Assembly: GCA_965228435.1 (NCBI GenBank)
Contig: OZ245818.1
Coordinates: 4,712,001-4,776,000, forward strand
From: Hoeflea_A sp965228435
GTDB lineage: Bacteria; Pseudomonadota; Alphaproteobacteria; Rhizobiales; Rhizobiaceae
Direction: 5' to 3'
Length of the DNA stretch: 64,000 nt
Of this stretch, positions 17,850-26,899 are shown piece after piece; the stretch's first letter is position 1, and the number at the start of each line of letters is the position of its first letter. The notes beneath the pieces were generated by a model. It was not told where the DNA came from. It saw only the letters and a program-made list of their open reading frames with translations, and ran no database searches. The translations under genes were made by a program, and so were the position numbers.

Positions 17850-18122
17850 ATGCCGGGCGAGAAAACAGCAAAATCCGCGCTTGAAGAGATGGTCAAAGCG
17901 CTCTCGAGGCTGGAAAACGCCGTGGATGGCCGGGTCGAAAAGCAACGGGATTTCGACGAGGCCGAGGAAGAGGTCCAGCGTCTCAACGCCGATCGTACAC
18001 GGTTGGCACAGGAACTGGATCAATCCGAGGACAGGGCGAGCCGGCTTGAAGAAGCAAACCGCGAAGTTTCGCGGCGGCTGGTGACGGCGATGGAGACCAT
18101 TCGCGCCGTGCTGGATCGATAG
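17850..18122 (+). CDS. DUF4164 coiled-coil protein
   Basis: The 90-residue protein is almost entirely heptad-like helix rich in E, R, L and A (LEEMVKALSRLENAVDGR, then EEVQRLNADRTRLAQELDQ), the pattern of DUF4164. It is 11 bases upstream of zapA and presumably co-transcribed. In alphaproteobacteria this pair is conserved, which suggests a role near the division machinery, but none is proven. Confidence 0.82.
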   Translation: MPGEKTAKSALEEMVKALSRLENAVDGRVEKQRDFDEAEEEVQRLNADRTRLAQELDQSEDRASRLEEANREVSRRLVTAMETIRAVLDR

Positions 18123-18133
18123 TCGAGGGTGGC

Positions 18134-18493
18134 ATGGCAGAGGTGACGGTTACGGTCGATGGCAAGGCCTATCGAATGGCGTGCGAAGAAGGTCAGGAGG
18201 ATCACCTGACCGAACTGGCCGCCAAGTTCGATCGCTATGTCGGACACCTGAAAGGCCAGTTCGGCGAGATCGGCGATCTTCGGATTACCGTGATGGCCGG
18301 CATCATGGTCATGGATGAGTTGAACGAGGTTCAGCAGCAGTTGCAGGGCGTCGAAGGCGAGATCAGCAGCCTGAAAAAGACCCGGGATTCGGCACTCGCA
18401 AAGATCGACGATACCGACACCGATCTGGCGCAGTCCATCGGGCAGGTCACGGCGCAACTCGAACAGATTGCGGCCAAGCTGGAACAGGCTTGA
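18134..18493 (+). CDS. zapA: cell division protein ZapA
   Basis: The 119-residue protein starts with the ZapA head domain VTVTVDGKAYRMACEEGQEDHLTELA, followed by RVMAGIMVMDEL-like residues and a long C-terminal coiled coil. ZapA binds and bundles FtsZ at mid-cell. It follows DUF4164 by 11 bases and precedes the predicted 6S RNA and MTHFS gene, the order found in many proteobacteria. Confidence 0.9.
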   Translation: MAEVTVTVDGKAYRMACEEGQEDHLTELAAKFDRYVGHLKGQFGEIGDLRITVMAGIMVMDELNEVQQQLQGVEGEISSLKKTRDSALAKIDDTDTDLAQSIGQVTAQLEQIAAKLEQA

Positions 18494-18580
18494 GAATTCG
18501 TCAGGCGACGCTCTGACGGATGCTGTGACCGGCGGAATTTTTGCTCTGGCACTTTGCCTGTGTGGTCACTATATTTCCGC

Positions 18581-18738
18581 GGCGATCTGCGCTTCCCGGT
18601 TGGAATCACAATCCCCGGGGCCTTAATCGATCCTTAGGGAGCTGTCCCTGTTTAGACTCGTGGGTTTTTACACACGGCGCCCACCTACTTTGTAGGTTCC
18701 CGGGATCGTAATACTTCCGCCGGTTGTCGCGGATCGCT
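18581..18738 (+). ncRNA. ssrS: predicted 6S RNA
   Basis: The 276-base gap between zapA and the 5-formyltetrahydrofolate cyclo-ligase gene is the classical site of 6S RNA in proteobacteria. The ends proposed here come from complementary GGCGATC (18581-18587) and GATCGCT (18732-18738), giving a 158-base rod, the usual 6S length. A -10-like TATATT (18570-18575) sits just upstream. 6S RNA mimics an open promoter and sequesters sigma70 RNA polymerase. The identity rests mainly on synteny and size; the ends are approximate. Confidence 0.68.
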
Positions 18739-18769
18739 CCAAGAAGACTGTCCCGGAAAGACGATTTCC

Positions 18770-19363
18770 ATGTCCCTCAAAGCAGCCAAGGCAGCGCTCC
18801 GCGGCGATGCCCTAGAAGCCCGGGACCGCATGAGCACCGAGGCCCGTATCGAAGCGGGGCTGGCCATCGCCCGCATCGGCGAGGAACAAATCCAGGTGTT
18901 CCCGGGAGAGATCGTATCCGGCTTCTTTCCCATTCGTTCGGAAGTCGATATCCGGCCTTTGATGTTCGCCCTCATGCAACGCGGCGCCAGGCTTTGCCTG
19001 CCGGTTGTGATCGACCGGATCACACTGGAGTTTCGTGAACTGATCCGGGGTGCCGATCTTGTGGAAACAGGTTTCGGCACGGTGGGCCCTGGTCCCGAGG
19101 CGGCCGTTCTAGATCCGCAATTGATGCTGGTGCCGCTGGCGGCCTTCGATGCAAGCGGTCACCGCATCGGATACGGCGCCGGATATTACGACCGATCCAT
19201 CGATCGGCTGCGCACAGCCGGACACACGCCCCGGCTGATCGGTGTCGCCTTTGACGAACAGAGGGTCAAGCGGATACCAAATGAACCGCATGATGTGCCG
19301 CTTTCGGCGATCCTGACGCAAAGCGGGCTGCATCCGGTGGACGGGATTGGTTTGAGCGAATGA
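18770..19363 (+). CDS. 5-formyltetrahydrofolate cyclo-ligase (MTHFS)
   Basis: The 197-residue protein has the family motifs: N-terminal KAALRGDALEARDRM, the central FFPIRSEVDIRPL, and the substrate/ATP loop GHRIGYGAGYYDR near residue 135, followed by PNEPHDVPL. It converts 5-formyl-THF to 5,10-methenyl-THF using ATP. Its ATGA overlap with the next gene couples the two. Location after the predicted 6S RNA fits the conserved ssrS-ygfA unit. Confidence 0.92.
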   Translation: MSLKAAKAALRGDALEARDRMSTEARIEAGLAIARIGEEQIQVFPGEIVSGFFPIRSEVDIRPLMFALMQRGARLCLPVVIDRITLEFRELIRGADLVETGFGTVGPGPEAAVLDPQLMLVPLAAFDASGHRIGYGAGYYDRSIDRLRTAGHTPRLIGVAFDEQRVKRIPNEPHDVPLSAILTQSGLHPVDGIGLSE

Positions 19364-20184
19364 GACTTCTTTTTCTGGGCGACATGGTCGGACGCAGCGG
19401 TCGCACGGCAGTGTGGGACAAGCTGCCGGGCCTCATTGCCGATTTCCAATTCGATTTCGTCATCGTCAATGGCGAAAACGCGGCAGGCGGATTCGGCATC
19501 ACCGAAGAGATTTTCCTGAAGACCATCGACGCCGGCGCCGACGTGGTGACCACCGGCAACCATGTCTGGGACCAGCGCGAGGCGCTGTCATTCTGTGAAC
19601 GCCAGGACCGCTTTGTCCGGCCGGCCAACTATCCGGCCGGAACGCCGGGTCGCGGCACCGGTGTCTACGTGGCGCGCAATGGGGCGAGGGTTCTCGTTAC
19701 AAACATCATGGGTCGCATTTTCATGCACCCGGAACTCGACGACCCCTTCATGGTCGGTGAGCGCGAACTGGCTGCTTGTCCGTTGGGGGAGCAATGCGAT
19801 GCAGCGATCATCGATTTTCATGCCGAGGCCACCAGCGAGAAGCAGTGTTTCGGTCACTTCGTCGACGGCCGCGCCAGCCTTGTCGTCGGCACGCACACTC
19901 ATATCCCCACGGCCGACCATCAGATCCTCGATGGCGGTACTGCCTACATCTCTGATGTCGGCATGTGCGGCGACTACGATTCGTCCATCGGCATGGACAA
20001 GGAAGAGCCGATCAACCGCTTTGTGACCCGTATTCCGAAGGGCCGTTTCGAGGCGGCAGCCGGGCCAGCAACCCTCGCCGGCGTAGCGGTCGAAATCTCC
20101 GATCGAACCGGTCTGGCAGAGCGCATCATGCCGTTGCGTATAGGGCCCCGGCTTCAGGAAGCCATGCCGGATTTTTCTGACTGA
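19360..20184 (+). CDS. YmdB-like metallophosphoesterase (TIGR00282 family)
   Basis: The 274-residue protein shows the dinuclear metal motifs FLGDMVGRSGR (residues 5-15), VNGENAAGG (about 36-44), TTGNHVWD (about 66-73) and GTHTHIPTAD (about 180). Characterised relatives hydrolyse cyclic 2',3'- or 3',5'-nucleotides. It overlaps the MTHFS gene by 4 bases and is convergent with the MBL-fold gene. Substrate here is not known. Confidence 0.9.
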   Translation: MRLLFLGDMVGRSGRTAVWDKLPGLIADFQFDFVIVNGENAAGGFGITEEIFLKTIDAGADVVTTGNHVWDQREALSFCERQDRFVRPANYPAGTPGRGTGVYVARNGARVLVTNIMGRIFMHPELDDPFMVGERELAACPLGEQCDAAIIDFHAEATSEKQCFGHFVDGRASLVVGTHTHIPTADHQILDGGTAYISDVGMCGDYDSSIGMDKEEPINRFVTRIPKGRFEAAAGPATLAGVAVEISDRTGLAERIMPLRIGPRLQEAMPDFSD

Positions 20185-20190
20185 CAGAGA

Positions 20191-21063
20191 TCAGACGCCG
20201 TTCAGCACAACGATGGTCGGTTGCTTCGGAAGGTTCCTAAGCGACACGATCATGCTGGTGTCATCGACGAACCGGCGGTCGAAATCCTCGCCGAACATGC
20301 CGATGAAATCGCCCATGGCACGGCCGCGGCGGTGCATGGGCAGGACCACGGAAGCACGCAGGCGCTTGATGGTTTCGCTCATGCTCTCATGACCGAGCGT
20401 CAGGCCGCCGTCGACCGGCACCATGACCACATCCAGTCGGCCGATTTGAGCGATATGCTTGTCTTCGAGCTTGTGATGAAGATGCCCCAGATGACCGATG
20501 CACAATCCCGCAACCTCGAAAATGAAAATGGAGTTGGCGTCGGGTTCTGCACCGCCGAAGCCGGCGCGAATGTCGGTCGTGACATTGCGAATATAGGTGT
20601 CACCGACCACGATATCGTGATCAGCGGGTCCGCCTTCCGGGTTCCAGCCTGGCAGTACGTATTTGATCTCCGGGTCCGGATAAAGCGTGTAGTGGCTGGA
20701 GTGCGCCTTGTTCATCGTGGCCACGGTCGGTGCCGGTTGCGTTCCGACGAAGCCGTTGTAATCGGTGGCGATTGACGTGCCTTCCGGCGTTTCAATGTAG
20801 TAGGTGGAATGGCCGACAAAGGTGATGCGCACCTGTTCGCGTGTGAGCGGTTCACCGGCCACTCTTACGATGTCCCTCGAATAGGGTGCCTGGGCAATGG
20901 CCTGGCAAATGGATACCGGCGGTGGATCTCCGTTTGGATCGCTTCTCAGGGTCTGCGCCGACGAAACGGAAAATCCGGCTCCCGCCAACGCGATCGCGAG
21001 CGCTGAGAGCAATGGCCAATTCCGGTCGAGGGTGAACAGTCGCATCATCGGTGACCCCATCAT
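20191..21063 (-). CDS. exported MBL-fold metallo-hydrolase
   Basis: The 290-residue protein has a signal-peptide-like N-terminus (basic start, LSALAIALAGAGFSVSSAQ) and an UlaG-like beta-lactamase fold with THS-type VGHSTYYIETPEG, GHLGHLHH and PVDGGLTLG. The canonical HxHxDH motif is replaced by KAHSSHYTL, so the first metal site is atypical. A second start at MMRLF (21048) is possible. It is probably periplasmic with unknown substrate, divergent from yebC. Confidence 0.78.
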   Translation of the reverse strand: MMGSPMMRLFTLDRNWPLLSALAIALAGAGFSVSSAQTLRSDPNGDPPPVSICQAIAQAPYSRDIVRVAGEPLTREQVRITFVGHSTYYIETPEGTSIATDYNGFVGTQPAPTVATMNKAHSSHYTLYPDPEIKYVLPGWNPEGGPADHDIVVGDTYIRNVTTDIRAGFGGAEPDANSIFIFEVAGLCIGHLGHLHHKLEDKHIAQIGRLDVVMVPVDGGLTLGHESMSETIKRLRASVVLPMHRRGRAMGDFIGMFGEDFDRRFVDDTSMIVSLRNLPKQPTIVVLNGV

Positions 21064-21309
21064 GTTTCACTGTCACGGCCGTTTATGGCCGGAGATTTCA
21101 TCGCCGCCCTCGCACCGCTGCTTGCGGGCGCGAGGCCATGTTAGCAGAAATTAGGGCCAAGGGGTGCTCATTCCCATCCCCTGGTGTCGGTTCACGCAGG
21201 TTTGACATTCACGACGGACTGCCCAGTCAGAAGGCCCGACCCGTCTGGACGTTCCGGATCGAGTTTTCTATAAGGCCGCAATCTCCCGAATAGATGTGAG
21301 CAGGGTGCC

Positions 21310-22059
21310 ATGGCAGGCCATTCAAAATTCAAGAACATCATGCACCGCAAGGGCCGTCAGGACGCGGTGCGATCCAAGCTGTTTTCAAAGCTCTCGAAGG
21401 AAATCACCGTTGCCGCGAAAATGGGCGGCGGCGATATTGAAGGCAATCCGAGATTGCGCCTGGCGGTGCAGAACGCCCGCGGCCAGTCGATGCCAAAAGA
21501 CAATATCCAGCGTGCCATCAACAAGGGCGCCGGCGGAGACGGGGATGATTACGAGGAAATCCGTTACGAGGGTTATGGTCCGGGCGGTGTTGCCATCATT
21601 GTTGAAGTGCTGACCGACAACCGCAACCGGTCGGCCTCCAATGTCCGTGCAGCTTTCTCGAAAAACGGCGGTGCCTTGGGTGAAACCGGGTCGGTCGGCT
21701 TTATGTTCGACCGGGTCGGCGAGATCACCTACAAGCCGGAAGCGGGCGATGAGGATGCGGTAATGGAAGCCGCCATCGAGGCCGGCGCCGACGATGTCCA
21801 GTCCGGCGAAGACGGCCACATCATCACTTGCGCGTTCGAATCCATCGGCGAGGTTTCGAGCGCTCTGGAAGGAACGCTGGGCGAGCCGGAATCAGTGAAA
21901 CCGGTGTGGAAGCCGCAGACCAGCACGGACGTCGACGAGGCCAAGGCAGGGACGCTGCTCAAGCTGATCGATGCGCTCGAAGACGAGGACGACGTCCAGA
22001 ACGTCTATGCCAATTTCGATATTTCCGACGACGTCATGGAGAAACTGGCGAGCGCCTGA
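21310..22059 (+). CDS. YebC/PmpR family protein
   Basis: The 249-residue protein begins MAGHSKFKNIMHRKGRQD and contains NPRLRLAVQNARGQSMPKDNIQRAI, both diagnostic of YebC. Family members were first described as transcriptional regulators (PmpR), and some act in translation of proline-rich stretches. It lies upstream of ruvCAB, its usual place in alphaproteobacteria, separated by 98 bases. Confidence 0.94.
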   Translation: MAGHSKFKNIMHRKGRQDAVRSKLFSKLSKEITVAAKMGGGDIEGNPRLRLAVQNARGQSMPKDNIQRAINKGAGGDGDDYEEIRYEGYGPGGVAIIVEVLTDNRNRSASNVRAAFSKNGGALGETGSVGFMFDRVGEITYKPEAGDEDAVMEAAIEAGADDVQSGEDGHIITCAFESIGEVSSALEGTLGEPESVKPVWKPQTSTDVDEAKAGTLLKLIDALEDEDDVQNVYANFDISDDVMEKLASA

Positions 22060-22157
22060 CCCGGGCTGCAAGATTGTTGGAATTTGCAGAAATGTTTTTG
22101 TTTTGTTCGCATTTGTGTGTCATATCTTGACCGCAAATCGGGGAACGAAAACCAGTC

Positions 22158-22679
22158 ATGCCTGCGGCGGACATCATTCGAATCATCGGCATCGATCCGG
22201 GATTGCGCCGGACGGGCTGGGGGTTGATCGACACGATCGGCAATTCGTTGCGTTTCGTGGCGTCAGGAACGGTGCGCTCGGACGGCAAGGCGGATCTGGC
22301 CACACGGCTGTGTGAATTACACGACGGCCTCTCCTCGGTGCTTCATACGCACATGCCGCACGAAGCAGCGGTGGAAGCAACCTTCGTCAACAAGGATGCC
22401 ACCGCAACGCTGAAGCTTGGACAGGCGCGGGGCGTGGCCATGCTGGTCCCGGCGCTCGCCGGCCTGTCCGTCGCCGAATACGCGCCCAACGCGGTCAAGA
22501 AATCGGTGATCGGCGTCGGCCACGGCGACAAACGGCAAATCCACATGATGGTCAAGGTGCTGATGCCGAAGGCATCGTTCGACACCGACGACGCCGCCGA
22601 TGCATTGGCCATCGCCATCTGCCATGCCCATCACCGCCAGAGCGCGGTGTCGCGGTTGCGCATGGCTGCCGGCGGTTAG
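22158..22679 (+). CDS. ruvC: crossover junction endodeoxyribonuclease RuvC
   Basis: The 173-residue resolvase contains the acidic catalytic set: the first Asp in IIGIDPGLRRTGWG (near residue 13), Glu in AVEATFVNKDA (near 72), and two Asps in FDTDDAADALAIA near 140. It cuts Holliday junctions symmetrically. It is the first gene of ruvC-ruvA-ruvB, with ruvA starting 9 bases after its stop. Confidence 0.96.
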   Translation: MPAADIIRIIGIDPGLRRTGWGLIDTIGNSLRFVASGTVRSDGKADLATRLCELHDGLSSVLHTHMPHEAAVEATFVNKDATATLKLGQARGVAMLVPALAGLSVAEYAPNAVKKSVIGVGHGDKRQIHMMVKVLMPKASFDTDDAADALAIAICHAHHRQSAVSRLRMAAGG

Positions 22680-22688
22680 GAGGCTCGC

Positions 22689-23306
22689 GTGATCGGAAAG
22701 CTCAAGGGAACCGTTGATGAAATCGGCGACGACCACGTTCTGATCGACGTTCACGGCGTCTGCTATGTGGCCTATTGCCCGACACGTACCCTATCGGGGC
22801 TCGGCCGGGTCGGCGAAGCGGCGGTGCTTCATATCGAGACTTTCGTGCGCGAAGACCAGCTGAAGCTCTATGGCTTTGCGACCGTGTTGGAGCGCGAATG
22901 GTTCCGCTTGCTGCAGAGCGTGCAGGGCGTCGGAGCCAAAGTGGCACTGGCGGTGCTGTCGACCCTGTCTGCGGCTGACCTCGCCAATGCCGTGGCGTTG
23001 CAGGACAAGGCGATGATCGCGCGGGCGCCTGGAATCGGACCCAAGGTGGCGCAGCGCATTGTCACCGAGCTGAAGTCGAAGGCACCTGCCTATGCGGGCG
23101 ATAGCAGCGGCACGATTGGCCTGAAGCAGGAGATCGGCGAAGGGGTTGCCTCCGGGCCCATCAGCGACGCCGTGTCGGCGCTCTCCAACCTCGGCTACTC
23201 CCGCGACCAGGCGGCGAATGCCGTTGCGGCTGCACTCAAGCAGGTTGGGGAGGGGGCCGACTCGGCGGTGCTCATCCGTCAGGGCTTGAAAGAATTGTCC
23301 CAGTGA
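22689..23306 (+). CDS. ruvA: Holliday junction branch-migration protein RuvA
   Basis: The 205-residue protein (GTG start after AGGAGG) begins MIGKLKGTVDEIGDDHVLIDV, the OB-fold domain. Two helix-hairpin-helix motifs follow around LQSVQGVGAKVALAVL and ARAPGIGPKVAQRIV, and a C-terminal domain (LSNLGYSRDQA) binds RuvB. It forms tetramers on four-way junctions. Middle gene of ruvCAB. Confidence 0.96.
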   Translation: MIGKLKGTVDEIGDDHVLIDVHGVCYVAYCPTRTLSGLGRVGEAAVLHIETFVREDQLKLYGFATVLEREWFRLLQSVQGVGAKVALAVLSTLSAADLANAVALQDKAMIARAPGIGPKVAQRIVTELKSKAPAYAGDSSGTIGLKQEIGEGVASGPISDAVSALSNLGYSRDQAANAVAAALKQVGEGADSAVLIRQGLKELSQ

Positions 23307-23319
23307 TTGGTGAAGCGGC

Positions 23320-24363
23320 ATGATCGAAGAGCAGCGTATTATCTCGCCGGAGCCGACCGGTGGCGAGGCCGATGCTTCACTGCGGCCGCAATCACTCGAT
23401 GAATTCACCGGTCAGGCCGAAGCGCGCGCCAATCTCAAGGTGTTCATCGAAGCGGCCAAGGCGCGCGGAGAAGCGCTCGACCATGTTCTCTTCGTGGGCC
23501 CGCCCGGCCTCGGCAAGACGACCTTGGCGCAGATCATGGCCAAGGAACTGGGGGTCAACTTTCGCTCGACCTCCGGCCCCGTGATCGCCAAATCCGGCGA
23601 CCTGGCAGCACTGCTTACGAACCTCGAAGAACGCGATGTGCTGTTCATCGACGAAATCCACCGCCTTAACCCGGCGGTCGAGGAAATCCTCTATCCGGCG
23701 ATGGAGGACTATCAGCTCGACCTGATCATCGGCGAAGGACCGGCGGCCCGCTCGGTCAAGATCGACTTGGCGAAATTCACACTCGTCGCGGCGACGACGC
23801 GGCTCGGCCTTCTGACCACGCCGCTGCGCGACCGTTTCGGAATTCCGGTGCGGCTCAACTTTTACACGGTCGAGGAGCTTGAGCAGATCGTGCGGCGCGG
23901 AGCTCGGCTGATGGGCCTTGGCATGACCGACGATGGCGCCCTGGAAATTGCACGGAGGGCTCGGGGCACGCCGCGCATCGCCGGTCGATTGCTGCGCCGG
24001 GTTCGCGACTTCGCGGAAGTCGCCAAGGCGGAGGCGGTCGATCGCGAGATTGCCGATACGGCCCTGACCCGCCTGTCGGTCGACGGTCGCGGGCTGGATC
24101 AGCTCGACATGCGCTACCTCACCATGATTGCGCACAATTTCGGCGGAGGGCCCGTCGGCGTCGAGACCATTGCCGCGGGACTGTCCGAACCGCGCGACGC
24201 CATCGAGGACATTATCGAGCCCTATCTGATCCAGCAGGGTTTCATCCAGCGCACGCCGCGCGGCCGGCTGCTGACCGCCAATGCCTGGAAACATCTGGGG
24301 CTGACCGTGCCGAAGGACTTGGAACAGCAGCAGATCAACCTGTTCCAGGAGGATGACGGATAG
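23320..24363 (+). CDS. ruvB: Holliday junction helicase RuvB
   Basis: The 347-residue AAA+ motor has Walker A GPPGLGKTTLAQ, Walker B VLFIDEIHRLN, sensor 1 VAATTRLGLLTTPLRDRFG and the C-terminal winged helix (PYLIQQGFIQRTPRGR). Hexameric rings drive branch migration with RuvA. It follows ruvA by 13 bases and is convergent with the LysR gene. Confidence 0.97.
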   Translation: MIEEQRIISPEPTGGEADASLRPQSLDEFTGQAEARANLKVFIEAAKARGEALDHVLFVGPPGLGKTTLAQIMAKELGVNFRSTSGPVIAKSGDLAALLTNLEERDVLFIDEIHRLNPAVEEILYPAMEDYQLDLIIGEGPAARSVKIDLAKFTLVAATTRLGLLTTPLRDRFGIPVRLNFYTVEELEQIVRRGARLMGLGMTDDGALEIARRARGTPRIAGRLLRRVRDFAEVAKAEAVDREIADTALTRLSVDGRGLDQLDMRYLTMIAHNFGGGPVGVETIAAGLSEPRDAIEDIIEPYLIQQGFIQRTPRGRLLTANAWKHLGLTVPKDLEQQQINLFQEDDG

Positions 24364-24367
24364 CTGG

Positions 24368-25270
24368 TCAGTCGATATGGGCGGCGCAGCGGAGAAATTC
24401 CGCTACCGTCGGAGTGTTGCGGCTCGACGTCAGGCAAATGACCTCATCGACATTGGCATTTTCAAACCCGGAAACCGGGATCGTGCGAAATTGCTCTTGG
24501 CCAGAGACCTCTCGGTCATAGGCGAAGCCGATGCCCAGACCTTTCACGACAGCTGTAAACACAGCCTCCCGGCTGCCGAGCGTCAGTGCCGGTGTCACGG
24601 TCATGCTCTCGCGTTGAAAGTAAGCCGAGACCCTGGCCTGGGTGCTGGAACCTGTCTCGCGGAAGATCAGCTTTTCCGACGCGAGCGACGCGAGTGAAAC
24701 CTGGTCTGCGGATGCAAGCGCGTGGTGGGTGGGCACCAATGCGACCAGGCTCTGTTCGGCAACGGGATGGCGCAGGACTTTGCTGCTCTCAGGCGCTCCG
24801 GCGAGTACTGCGATATCCACCTTCAGGTCTAAAAGCGCTGCCCAGGTGCCTGCGGCGTTGTCCATGGTGACCTCCACCTGAATATCAGGTCGGCGTTCGC
24901 AGAACGCTTGCACGATGTCTATGGCGACGTGCGGTCCGTCGGCGCCGATCACCAGGCTGCCACGGTATTTGCCTGCGGCCGGCCGCAGAATGGCCATGGC
25001 GTCCCGCTCGGCGCGCAGCATTCGGCTTGTCGCTTCGAATAGGGCTTGTCCCTCGGCATTCAGGTCCCACCGATGTCCACTACGGCGAAAGAGGCTTGTT
25101 CCGGATTCGGTTTCCAACCGCTTGAGGTGCAGTGATATGGCAGGCTGTGTCACGTTCAGCTTGGCAGCCGCCTTATGAACGCTGCCTTCGGCGGCGACCG
25201 CATGAAACGCTCTGAGCTGCGCGTAGGACAAGCTTCCTATTCTCTCCGGCCGATCGAATTCATAACTCAT
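24368..25270 (-). CDS. LysR-family transcriptional regulator
   Basis: The 300-residue protein has the LysR winged helix at residues 15-75 (LRAFHAVAAEGSVHKAAAKL, then VTQPAISLHLKRLE) and a periplasmic-binding-like effector domain. ATG 25270 is the likely start. It is divergent from the ureidoglycolate-lyase-like gene with 85 bases between them, the typical arrangement for a LysR regulator and its target. The effector is unknown. Confidence 0.9.
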   Translation of the reverse strand: MSYEFDRPERIGSLSYAQLRAFHAVAAEGSVHKAAAKLNVTQPAISLHLKRLETESGTSLFRRSGHRWDLNAEGQALFEATSRMLRAERDAMAILRPAAGKYRGSLVIGADGPHVAIDIVQAFCERRPDIQVEVTMDNAAGTWAALLDLKVDIAVLAGAPESSKVLRHPVAEQSLVALVPTHHALASADQVSLASLASEKLIFRETGSSTQARVSAYFQRESMTVTPALTLGSREAVFTAVVKGLGIGFAYDREVSGQEQFRTIPVSGFENANVDEVICLTSSRNTPTVAEFLRCAAHID

Positions 25271-25355
25271 ACTAAAGAAAATTATAAAAAAATAAATTTG
25301 AATATACGTCATTCCTCCCACTAAATGGCACTGCACGATGACTGGAGGAGCAATG

Positions 25356-26015
25356 ATGAGCCAATCCGCCCCGACCTACATTTTCGATGCCAGTGAGAAA
25401 CCCTCTCTCGATCTGGTTGATGTTCCGCTGATCGTCGCCACAGATGACTCCGTCAAGGGATATGGATGCCTGGTCGATGATCCGGAGGGATTCGAGATTG
25501 AAATCGTTCAATGGCCGGCGCAGGGTTGGCGGCCGGTCGATGCAGGGACCGGGGACGAAGCTGGTTTCGTGGAAGGCATCTTTCATGGCAACTGGAAAGG
25601 CGACGTGCTCTACGGTTCGAACGAGGCGGTCAACGGCAACTACGTCTTGGGCTGGTCGACCGATCCGCAGCATGCTTCGACGGAGGCGGCGACAGCACCG
25701 CGAGACAAGGTCCTGCTGTGGCACATGAACTATCATCCGGACGGCGGCCAGATGTTTTTCCCGCTGGACAATAAGCCCTTCGTCGTTCCAGTGGCGCTGC
25801 CCGGAGACGACCTGAGACCGAACAAAGTGGTGGCCTTCTGGTGTGATGGCTCACGCGGTCTCTACATTCATCCGAACATCTGGCACGAGGGCATCTTTCC
25901 GGTGCAGGACGACCAGCGCTTCCTCGACCGGCAGGGCCGTGTTCATGCCCGGGTGAGCTGCGATATTGGCGAGGAGTTCGGAGTTTATCTTTCGGTGCCG
26001 CTGAAGCTGGACTAG
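25356..26015 (+). CDS. ureidoglycolate lyase family protein (AllA-like)
   Basis: The 219-residue protein resembles the AllA family (cupin-like fold) with the GIFHGNWKGDVLYG region, the histidine-rich LLWHMNYHPDGGQMFFPL and PNIWHEGIFP near the C-terminus. AllA releases glyoxylate and urea from ureidoglycolate in allantoin breakdown. It is slightly longer than classical AllA and no other allantoin gene is nearby, so a related substrate is possible. GGAGGAG precedes two adjacent ATGs; the second (25356) has the better spacing. Confidence 0.72.
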   Translation: MSQSAPTYIFDASEKPSLDLVDVPLIVATDDSVKGYGCLVDDPEGFEIEIVQWPAQGWRPVDAGTGDEAGFVEGIFHGNWKGDVLYGSNEAVNGNYVLGWSTDPQHASTEAATAPRDKVLLWHMNYHPDGGQMFFPLDNKPFVVPVALPGDDLRPNKVVAFWCDGSRGLYIHPNIWHEGIFPVQDDQRFLDRQGRVHARVSCDIGEEFGVYLSVPLKLD

Positions 26016-26899
26016 AGACTGCCAAACAAGGAACCGACTTCCTGGCCTAGCAGAGTGTTTCCGCCGGGATGCCATCCCAGGTCCCGCAAACGGGCGGTAT
26101 CCGCCAGATTGTAGCGCGACCGATCGGCGACCGGCGGAAGCGGATGCCTGCATCCCGTCTGTGACTGCACGAGAGCCAGAAGATCGCGCCGATCGAGCTC
26201 CAGGTCGGAAACATTGAAACTTTCGCCGGCCACGCTGTCTGTCGACGTCTCCAGAACCAATTGTATCGCTGCCGCGACGTCGCGGCCGTGCACCTCGGTT
26301 CCGAAACGCGGTTCGATGGGCTGACCGGCAAGATAGGCTTCGAAGAGTTCCGACCATTTGTGTGTCCCGCCGTAGGGCGGTTGGCCGTAGACACCGGTCG
26401 GCCGGAGGCTGACGCCGCAGACGGCCGACATACCCGTCAGATGCTCTTCGGCTGCTGACTTGACCAATCCGTAATGGGTGTCGGGGCGACAGGACACTTC
26501 CTCCGTCACCACAGCGCCGGCGGGTTGGCGACCGTAGATGGCACGGCTCGACAGGAAAACCACCCGCTCAAGACCGGCTGCTGCGGCTGCCTCGAACAGA
26601 TGCAGCGTTGCCATGTAGTTGCGGTCCCAGAACCCCTGGACGTCGCGGCCCTCGCCACCGCGATAGCGACCGGAAACATGGTCGAATGCTGCATGCACCA
26701 GCGCATCGAAACCAGCGAGTTGGCCATCAAAGTCGTCTGCTAGATCGAGGCTCAATGGACGAAATCCGACGTCTGAAGGAAAGTGGGGGCCTGGCGGATT
26801 GCGACCGGCAATCGTCACCTTCCAACCACCGGCACGAAGGGCTTCGACCGTGAAGCGGCCGACCAATCCAGTGCCGCCGGTGACTAGAACCCGTTTCAC
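26012..26899 (-). CDS. sqdC: SqdC-like NAD(P)-dependent reductase of sulfolipid operon
   Basis: The 295-residue extended SDR begins VLVTGGTGLVGRFTVEAL (Rossmann glycine motif), has VFLSSRAIYG and the catalytic YGLVKSAAE (Tyr-x3-Lys) near residue 142. It is the last gene of an operon whose order matches rhizobial sqdBDC. In Rhodobacter, loss of sqdC redirects sulfoquinovose to a dihydroxyacetone glycoside, so its exact reaction is unsettled. It overlaps sqdD by 4 bases. Assignment as SqdC rests on family plus context. Confidence 0.78.
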   Translation of the reverse strand: MKRVLVTGGTGLVGRFTVEALRAGGWKVTIAGRNPPGPHFPSDVGFRPLSLDLADDFDGQLAGFDALVHAAFDHVSGRYRGGEGRDVQGFWDRNYMATLHLFEAAAAAGLERVVFLSSRAIYGRQPAGAVVTEEVSCRPDTHYGLVKSAAEEHLTGMSAVCGVSLRPTGVYGQPPYGGTHKWSELFEAYLAGQPIEPRFGTEVHGRDVAAAIQLVLETSTDSVAGESFNVSDLELDRRDLLALVQSQTGCRHPLPPVADRSRYNLADTARLRDLGWHPGGNTLLGQEVGSLFGSL

